A stretch of 64,000 nucleotides of DNA from Pseudomonadales bacterium (lineage in GTDB: Bacteria > Pseudomonadota > Gammaproteobacteria > Pseudomonadales > Azotimanducaceae): positions 1 through 64,000 of the forward strand of contig JAESSY010000096.1 of assembly GCA_016763855.1 (NCBI GenBank), written 5' to 3'. The notes below the pieces were generated by a model, which ran no database searches, was not told the origin of the DNA, and saw nothing but the letters and a program-made list of their open reading frames with translations. This document shows positions 62,884 to 64,000 of this stretch, piece by piece; the stretch's first letter is position 1; the number at the start of each line of letters is the position of its first letter. Made by a program: the position numbers and the translations under genes.

Positions 62884-64000
62884 TCAGAGATCGGCGTTGA
62901 TTTCTCTTGCTATACCCTTCCTAGATGGTGATGTGGGTGATTTTGCTGTCATTTTTATTTCTTGCTGGCTAAATAGACTGGTTTGCTGTTTGAGCAAGTG
63001 TTGGTAGATATTCGAAAACATCATTACATTCATGACATAGTTTCGAGTTTCTTTGAAGGGGATGGTTTCAATCCAGACATCCAGAGGCAAGAGATCATCC
63101 CTCCAAGCGCGCGCCCTTGAGGGACCGGCGTTATAAGCTGATGATGCTAAAACACGACTATTGTTAAATTGACGTAAGAGTTGACCTAGATAAGTACTAC
63201 CAATCTTAATACTTGTGGCTGGATTGGTAAGTTGAATATTTGTTGGGGTCTTTTTCTGCTTGAGTACGTACTTGGCTGTAGATGGCAGGACCTGCATGAT
63301 GCCGAGGGCACCCGCACTCGATTTTGCATCAGGCATAAAGGCACTTTCTTGTCGCGCTACTGCAAGACTCCAGCTCAAGGGAATATCAGAGGTTCTGGCA
63401 CCAATGATGAAGTTATGCTGATAGGCGATTGGGAAGCGGATGTCTAGATCATCCCAGTTTCGGGCGTTTATGGAGGATTGTATTGATTGTTTGTACCAGC
63501 CCCATTTTTGAGCCAGTTGTGCGGCAATTTGATATTCCCTATTGGAAAAACCTGTTGTTGTGAATTTCCACTCTCGCCTGGCTAATGTTTTCTCCCCTAA
63601 AGTAAAAAGCTCTAGCGATCTTTGAATTCCAGGAGTTTCTTCTAAGGACAGAATCTCTTCGTGGGTAATGTCTATGGTTTGGTTGTTATAGGCATAATCT
63701 TGTCCCAGAAGGTCCGCGGTCAGAAAACCGTAGTAGCTCCGATTCCCTGCCAATGAATTGAATACCTTATTTTTAGGGTCTGCAGAATAAAGTGATTCTG
63801 AAATTGCTCTCGCTTGCCAGTATTGCCAACGTTCTGTGCTTTTGTTGGTCGGGCTCAATTGTGCAAGGTGTTTTAGGACGGAAGGCCAGTCAAGTTTACG
63901 TAATGACATCAATATTAAACTTTCAATGACTTCCTCGTCGATACGTAGCTTCTCTGGTATACGATTTAAATGATGACTAAGATCGTATTGGCGTGCCAGA
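62884..64000 (-). CDS. slt: Soluble lytic murein transglycosylase, 5' part outside the window
   Basis: The frame is open to the right edge, so the gene is cut. Visible are the helical ring region (LARQYDLSHHLN at the edge, LTADLLGQDYAY) and the C-terminal catalytic SLT domain: SLAVARQESAFMPDAKSS with the catalytic Glu, SAGALGIMQVLP, ILSS-like STYLGQLLRQF and ASSAYNAGPSRARAW. A TTG at 63912 is only an internal codon. The enzyme cleaves peptidoglycan with formation of anhydromuropeptides. A tail of about 40 residues after the domain ends is poor in conserved features. Confidence 0.9.
   Translation of the reverse strand, partial: LARQYDLSHHLNRIPEKLRIDEEVIESLILMSLRKLDWPSVLKHLAQLSPTNKSTERWQYWQARAISESLYSADPKNKVFNSLAGNRSYYGFLTADLLGQDYAYNNQTIDITHEEILSLEETPGIQRSLELFTLGEKTLARREWKFTTTGFSNREYQIAAQLAQKWGWYKQSIQSSINARNWDDLDIRFPIAYQHNFIIGARTSDIPLSWSLAVARQESAFMPDAKSSAGALGIMQVLPSTAKYVLKQKKTPTNIQLTNPATSIKIGSTYLGQLLRQFNNSRVLASSAYNAGPSRARAWRDDLLPLDVWIETIPFKETRNYVMNVMMFSNIYQHLLKQQTSLFSQQEIKMTAKSPTSPSRKGIAREINADL

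Overview
The window reads as chromosomal DNA of a free-living, probably marine, gammaproteobacterium of the Pseudomonadales/Cellvibrionales type. The best evidence is the order gdhB (large NAD-glutamate dehydrogenase), DUF2835, pyrD, convergent rmf, together with a GalU/ManC polysaccharide block, a bat/MoxR operon, a TatD orthologue and an SPOR-domain lipoprotein-like gene. Base composition is moderately AT-rich and there is no phage, plasmid, IS or CRISPR signature. This placement is an inference from gene content, not a database result.

Layout. 1-2.7 kb: a truncated FadL-type porin abuts a truncated serine hydrolase head to head, followed by a GrdB/PrdB-like gene whose in-frame UGA (1194-1196) is best read as selenocysteine, then a periplasmic metallo-beta-lactamase-fold hydrolase. 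2.7-11.5 kb: surface polysaccharide genes (WbpL-like, WbpM-like, two GT4 glycosyltransferases, an O-antigen polymerase/ligase on the other strand, galU, manC). 11.6-11.9 kb: tRNA-Val(UAC) and tRNA-Asp(GUC). 12-17.8 kb: an exported EEP-family hydrolase, an SPOR protein, and sulfate activation genes (CysD with an unusual about 200-residue N-terminal extension, CysNC fusion, DUF2061). 17.9-29 kb: a giant repetitive surface protein split into two frames. 29-32 kb: a small gene with a double-glycine leader, a small membrane protein and a secreted metzincin-like protease. 32-38.5 kb: PLP desulfhydrase/ACC-deaminase-like gene, cysE, nadK, mocA/xdhC, rhomboid protease, DUF2797. 38.7-48.3 kb: pepN and the six-gene MoxR-DUF58-DUF4381-BatA-BatB/C-BatD operon. 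48.7-57.5 kb: gdhB, DUF2835, pyrD, a frameshifted rmf, a frameshifted amt behind a sigma-54 promoter, and a ddl without a canonical start codon. 57.6-64 kb: ZntR-like MerR regulator, ABC-F protein, glutaredoxin, tatD, EAL-HDOD protein with a partner, and a partial slt.

The genes fall into themes: envelope and surface building (polysaccharide, giant adhesin, Bat complex, slt, ddl), sulfur (CysDNC, CysE, desulfhydrase-like enzyme, glutaredoxin) and nitrogen (GdhB, Amt). Two things stand out across the window. First, short tandem duplications (10-20 bp) sit repeatedly on gene starts and stops. Second, several genes carry lesions (adhesin, rmf, amt, possibly ddl), three of them next to each other at 54.7-57.5 kb. 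The strongest single observation is the UGA-interrupted GrdB/PrdB-like gene, with a UxxC motif and a SECIS-like hairpin at the expected distance.
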